A DNA stretch of 18,485 bases from Candidatus Hydrogenedentota bacterium (GTDB lineage: Bacteria; Hydrogenedentota; Hydrogenedentia; Hydrogenedentales; SLHB01), in NCBI GenBank assembly GCA_003557825.1, contig PWNM01000572.1, positions 1 through 18,485 on the forward strand, read 5' to 3'. The position numbers and the translations under genes were made by a program. The notes under the pieces are model-generated. The model worked only from the letters and a program-made list of their open reading frames with translations, was not told where the DNA came from and did no database searches. How positions within the stretch are numbered: the first letter of the stretch is position 1; every line of letters begins with the position of its first letter. Positions 15,567-18,485 of this stretch are shown here, piece by piece.

Positions 15567-16301
15567 ATGTTTGATTATGACGCCGTCGCAAAACGATATG
15601 ATCAGCATCGAAAAGGCGGTGGCCCTTTCATGTCGAGTTTGCTGGCTTTGGCGGATGCGGCGGGAGCGGAGCAAGTGCTTGAATTGGGAACAGGCACGGG
15701 AAACAACGCATGCGCTTTCCTCGATGCACGGCCCGTCCGTTGCTTTGTTGGGCTCGATCAATCCATGGGCATGCTCGTTCGGGCGGCCAAGAAAGGTCTC
15801 TCAGCCCATTGGATACGGGGCAATGCGGTGGCATTGCCCTTTGTAAACCGCTCCTTCGATTTCCTCTTCTCCGTTCTGATGCTGCATCATATCCGGGATA
15901 TCATGCCGGTGATGCAAGAGTGTTATCGGGTCGCACGGACTGGAGGATATACCGCCTTTATAACGGCTTCGCACGATTTCATTGATCGGCATCCCATGAA
16001 TCGGTACTTCCCGAGCTTTGCCGCAATTGACAAAGAACGGTTTCAGGACGTACCCCAAATCGAGGAGGCGCTTCGTAATGCGGGATTTGGCGAAACCGGG
16101 CAAATACACGCCAAGCGCGATCCGGAACCCATCGACGAGCACTACCTCGACAAGGTGGCCCATCGTTTTATATCAACATTCGACCTGATCCCGGATCATG
16201 AGTTCTACGCCGGGCTAAACCGGCTTCGGCACGATATCTCAGTCGATGGCTGCGCAGGAACCATGCAGTGGGAGTCCGTCACGATTTGGGGACGAAAATA
16301 G
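15567..16301 (+). CDS. Class I SAM-dependent methyltransferase (Methyltransf_11 type)
   Basis: 244 residues. Three starts are in frame: GTG 15561, ATG 15564 and ATG 15567. The ribosome binding site AGGAGG (15556-15561) overlaps or touches the first two, so 15567 is chosen. Motif I is VLELGTGTGNN at residues about 36-46, the acidic loop GLDQSMGM near 60, motif post-II DFLFSVLMLHHI near 95-105, and motif III RVARTGGYTAF near 122-132. This is a small cytoplasmic methyltransferase of the UbiE/BioC-like fold; the substrate cannot be read from sequence. Its stop lies three bases from the convergent stop of the nitrilase-like gene. It shows no evident link to the glycosidase genes. Confidence 0.92.
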   Translation: MFDYDAVAKRYDQHRKGGGPFMSSLLALADAAGAEQVLELGTGTGNNACAFLDARPVRCFVGLDQSMGMLVRAAKKGLSAHWIRGNAVALPFVNRSFDFLFSVLMLHHIRDIMPVMQECYRVARTGGYTAFITASHDFIDRHPMNRYFPSFAAIDKERFQDVPQIEEALRNAGFGETGQIHAKRDPEPIDEHYLDKVAHRFISTFDLIPDHEFYAGLNRLRHDISVDGCAGTMQWESVTIWGRK

Positions 16302-16304
16302 CCA

Positions 16305-18140
16305 CTACTCCTGCGCTGCCTTTTGCCATTTGGCTTGATCGGCTTTGTACCGAGCGAGAAGCTCCTCGAAGTCCCCTTCGATGAGATAGATTTTTCCTTT
16401 CCATGTGTACGATTGATCGGGCGCGATTTCGGGGCTGGGACCTGGCCCTGTATGGAAGCAGGGATTTCCACAGTTCGTCATCATGGTCAGGTCCCATCGG
16501 TCCCATGTATACCCGAGTACAAACCGTTCATCGCGACTGATAGCCGCATACAGGTTTTCCTCGGCTATCTGGTCGACACGCCACCAGGTACCGCTATCCT
16601 GCGGCCCCTGAAATGACTTTGCCCCTTCCGGCGTCAGCAACAATAGCCAAGGATCCCGGCCCATCTCGTCGGGCGTCGGCGTAGTAACGGACAACGGGCT
16701 CAACCCGCCGTCTATCACGGCAAACATGCGATCCAGATCATGGCGAGGGTTGAAGTCGGGGGCGCCGCCCATTAATAGGCAACAGTTGGGCTGAACATGG
16801 CTAATCGGAGCCTCCGTCCGATTGGTCACGGTCAGCGTCAACTCCACCTCATCTCGTCGGGGCACAGCCAAACCCTTTACCGAAATGCCTTCTTCAAAAT
16901 GCGCCTCGTAGGAGAGCGCTCCAGTCTCAGCGTGTTGAGTCCATTGGGGCCAAGTCTCCAAACTTCCAATGGGCTCGATAGCGGCAATATAATGATCCAG
17001 GAAATGGAACCCCATAGAGGACTGCAGCACTTCGGGAAAACGTAGCTCAAGGTTACCATTCATCCATGGCGTAGTCATCCGAAAACCGATTCGGGATAGA
17101 TCGGTTCCGTCTTCCATGCTCTCCTGTCGTTCAACGGGTGCAGCCACGTCAATCGGCATTAGGCGGATGGGTTGCTCGTTCCATACCGCTGAGCCTGGCA
17201 CAGGCGGATCGTCGCCCATGGCGGCATATTGTTCCCACAGCGGCACATCGAAACCAATCGCCCCATATAAATCCGGACGTCGCTGCCGAAATTCACGGGG
17301 ATTTTTGCGCACATAACGCAATAGGTCCAGTGGCAAGGTCTGCACGATATAACCCGGTTCGAGTTCCGTCAGGGTCTCGCGTATTTCGACCGGCCATTGG
17401 GCTATCGTCGTACCCGCGCCATGGGCCCAATTGCTCGTGATCATATGGACATAGTTGTGGGCGATTGCGCTTTTCACGTGGTATGCCTCAACGGAGCCCA
17501 GACGGTCGTTGATCCACACCAGGATCTCCGCCCCGTTCAGGGCCAGTGAGCGGTAGGTCTCGGGAAAATAGCCGTCATAGCAGATTAATATCCCGATCCG
17601 GGCGAAATCCAGGTCAAAGACAGGAAACCCGTCTCCCTTTTCCATGAGCCATTCGATATCATCGGGCTGGGGCGGCCAGAACGCCGGGGGTTCGCCGACA
17701 GCGGGATGGACTTTTGAAAACCGTCCGATGATATCGCCGTCGCGATCAATGACCAACGCATTGTTGGCGTAGCGGCCCTCGTCATCAAGGATCTCATAGC
17801 AACCGATGATGACATAGATACGATAGGCTCCGGCGGCTTGCAGAATTCGCTGAACCTCGGGATGTTCAACAGATACGTTTCCCAAAATCGTCTCGGGGAA
17901 AACCACCAGTTGTGCGCCATCGTTGGCCGCTCGTTCAATATGCTCGATCACCGTATCGACGGTCTGCCGAATGGCATCTTGATCCTTTCCTCGGGCGCCC
18001 ATCATCTGAACGGCCGCGACAGTTACCGCGTTCCAGGATAGCTGCTCCGGCTGCAAAGGTCGTATGTCCGTTGGTTCTCCGGCTGAAATCGCGACGCAGA
18101 CCATGACAAATGCTCCGGTTCCCAGGAGGTTATTCCACAT
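16305..18140 (-). CDS. Secreted nitrilase-superfamily hydrolase fused to a C-terminal beta-rich domain
   Basis: 611 residues. The frame opens at 18224, but the ATG at 18140 has AGAGGA eight bases upstream and starts the signal peptide MWNNLLGTGAFVMVCVAISAG. Residues about 45-310 are a carbon-nitrogen hydrolase domain with the complete triad: Glu83 in VVFPETILGN, Lys143 in GRFSKVHP and Cys187 in ILICYDGYFPE. The family cleaves non-peptide C-N bonds of nitriles and amides. Residues about 330-600 are an unrecognised beta-rich domain (GMRF-like strands, VELTLTVTNRTEAPISHV, NPCFHTGPGP, WKGKIYLIEGD) resembling a mutarotase-like sandwich, ending in a basic helix. Nitrilase-type proteins are normally cytoplasmic and about 260-350 residues long, so both export and fusion are unusual. 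The start overlaps the end of the upstream gene by 11 bases, suggesting translational coupling. A role in deamidating glycan side groups or peptides is speculation. Confidence 0.88.
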   Translation of the reverse strand: MWNNLLGTGAFVMVCVAISAGEPTDIRPLQPEQLSWNAVTVAAVQMMGARGKDQDAIRQTVDTVIEHIERAANDGAQLVVFPETILGNVSVEHPEVQRILQAAGAYRIYVIIGCYEILDDEGRYANNALVIDRDGDIIGRFSKVHPAVGEPPAFWPPQPDDIEWLMEKGDGFPVFDLDFARIGILICYDGYFPETYRSLALNGAEILVWINDRLGSVEAYHVKSAIAHNYVHMITSNWAHGAGTTIAQWPVEIRETLTELEPGYIVQTLPLDLLRYVRKNPREFRQRRPDLYGAIGFDVPLWEQYAAMGDDPPVPGSAVWNEQPIRLMPIDVAAPVERQESMEDGTDLSRIGFRMTTPWMNGNLELRFPEVLQSSMGFHFLDHYIAAIEPIGSLETWPQWTQHAETGALSYEAHFEEGISVKGLAVPRRDEVELTLTVTNRTEAPISHVQPNCCLLMGGAPDFNPRHDLDRMFAVIDGGLSPLSVTTPTPDEMGRDPWLLLLTPEGAKSFQGPQDSGTWWRVDQIAEENLYAAISRDERFVLGYTWDRWDLTMMTNCGNPCFHTGPGPSPEIAPDQSYTWKGKIYLIEGDFEELLARYKADQAKWQKAAQE

Positions 18141-18485
18141 GCGAGTCATCCTCTCTATCTGCGTAGAAAATTTCATAGCCCAAGGACGCAATGGTTCGTT
18201 TCCGGAACATCCGGGGGGTATCACTGAAGTTCACAACCACCTCGACGCCATTCTCGAAAGCGCTGCGTTGCAACTGCCGGTCGGCGCTTAAAAATTGATG
18301 GTCGGTCATTACAGCAAACCCTACCGCATCAAACAGCGGTTGCAAAAACTGGTCCGTCTCCACAATGCGCTCCCGCTGTTCGAGATACATCTCATAGTCA
18401 TCAAGAATCATGTACAACGGTGGCGTGACATAAAGGGCATTGAAGGCGTTACGCATGGGCCACAACTCTGGGAAAGTATTGGTCG
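18130..18485 (-). CDS. C-terminal part of an unrecognised protein, partial (5' end beyond right edge)
   Basis: The frame is open from the right edge to the TAA at 18132-18130 and has no start with a ribosome binding site, so these are about the last 117 residues of a longer protein. Visible segments are LWPMRNAFNALYVTPPLYM, DDYEMYLEQRERIVET and FENGVEVVVNFSDTP, ending ADREDDSHVE. The ENGVEVVVNFSD strand pair recalls C-terminal beta domains of large glycosidase-like proteins (DUF5696-like), an impression rather than an assignment. It overlaps the nitrilase-like gene by 11 bases and is probably in the same operon. Confidence 0.75.
   Translation of the reverse strand, partial: TNTFPELWPMRNAFNALYVTPPLYMILDDYEMYLEQRERIVETDQFLQPLFDAVGFAVMTDHQFLSADRQLQRSAFENGVEVVVNFSDTPRMFRKRTIASLGYEIFYADREDDSHVE

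Noticed and set aside
15567..16301. Methyltransferase as part of a restriction-modification or phage-defence system
   Set aside because: It lacks DNA methyltransferase motifs (no DPPY/NPPF or PC motif), and no nuclease or specificity gene is nearby; it is a small-molecule type methyltransferase.

Overview
The window looks like a chromosomal polysaccharide or glycoconjugate utilisation region from a bacterium of the Planctomycetota/Lentisphaerota/Hydrogenedentota type. The lineage is inferred from a prepilin-like protein with a C-terminal H-x10-DG motif, secreted beta-helix proteins of the 'choice-of-anchor Q' kind, PASTA domains next to C-terminal anchor tails, and many large secreted glycosidase-like proteins. 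A candidate phylum of the Hydrogenedentota type fits best, but the sequence alone does not prove it. No rRNA, tRNA, CRISPR array, integrase or transposase gene is visible.

Layout. (1) 1-2107, minus: the first 702 residues of a secreted protein, probably an alpha/alpha-barrel glycosidase, cut by the left edge. (2) 2108-2407: divergent promoter region holding a 106-bp element bounded by perfect 19-bp inverted repeats. (3) 2408-9632, plus: a block of five genes: secreted beta-helix protein with PASTA domain and anchor tail; secreted clan-A-like glycoside hydrolase with the same PASTA and tail module; LacI-family regulator; cytoplasmic GH130-type mannoside phosphorylase or hydrolase; and a prepilin-like H-x10-DG protein. 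(4) 9801-11669, plus: a second secreted TIM-barrel glycosidase. (5) 15369-11743, minus: a 1208-residue secreted multidomain protein with a GH20/GH67 N-terminal-like domain, a putative catalytic barrel, Fn3-like domains and a C-terminal LamG-like domain. (6) 15567-16301, plus: a class I SAM methyltransferase. (7) 18140-16305, minus: a secreted nitrilase-superfamily enzyme fused to a large beta-rich domain, overlapping by 11 bp the end of an upstream gene that runs off the right edge.

How the genes may work together. Surface-attached or exported enzymes (the 4418 and 9801 glycosidases, the 1208-residue protein and the left-edge protein) would cut extracellular glycans. The GH130 protein has no signal peptide and would process beta-mannosides inside the cell. 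The LacI protein probably controls the 2.4-9.6 kb block: the same near-palindromic core CAAYCGWTTGT sits on sigma70-like promoter elements in front of the beta-helix gene, the regulator itself and GH130. No transporter is present, so uptake must be encoded elsewhere.

The strongest new hypotheses are this three-site LacI regulon, the PASTA-plus-tail surface module shared by two unrelated secreted proteins, and the exported nitrilase fusion.
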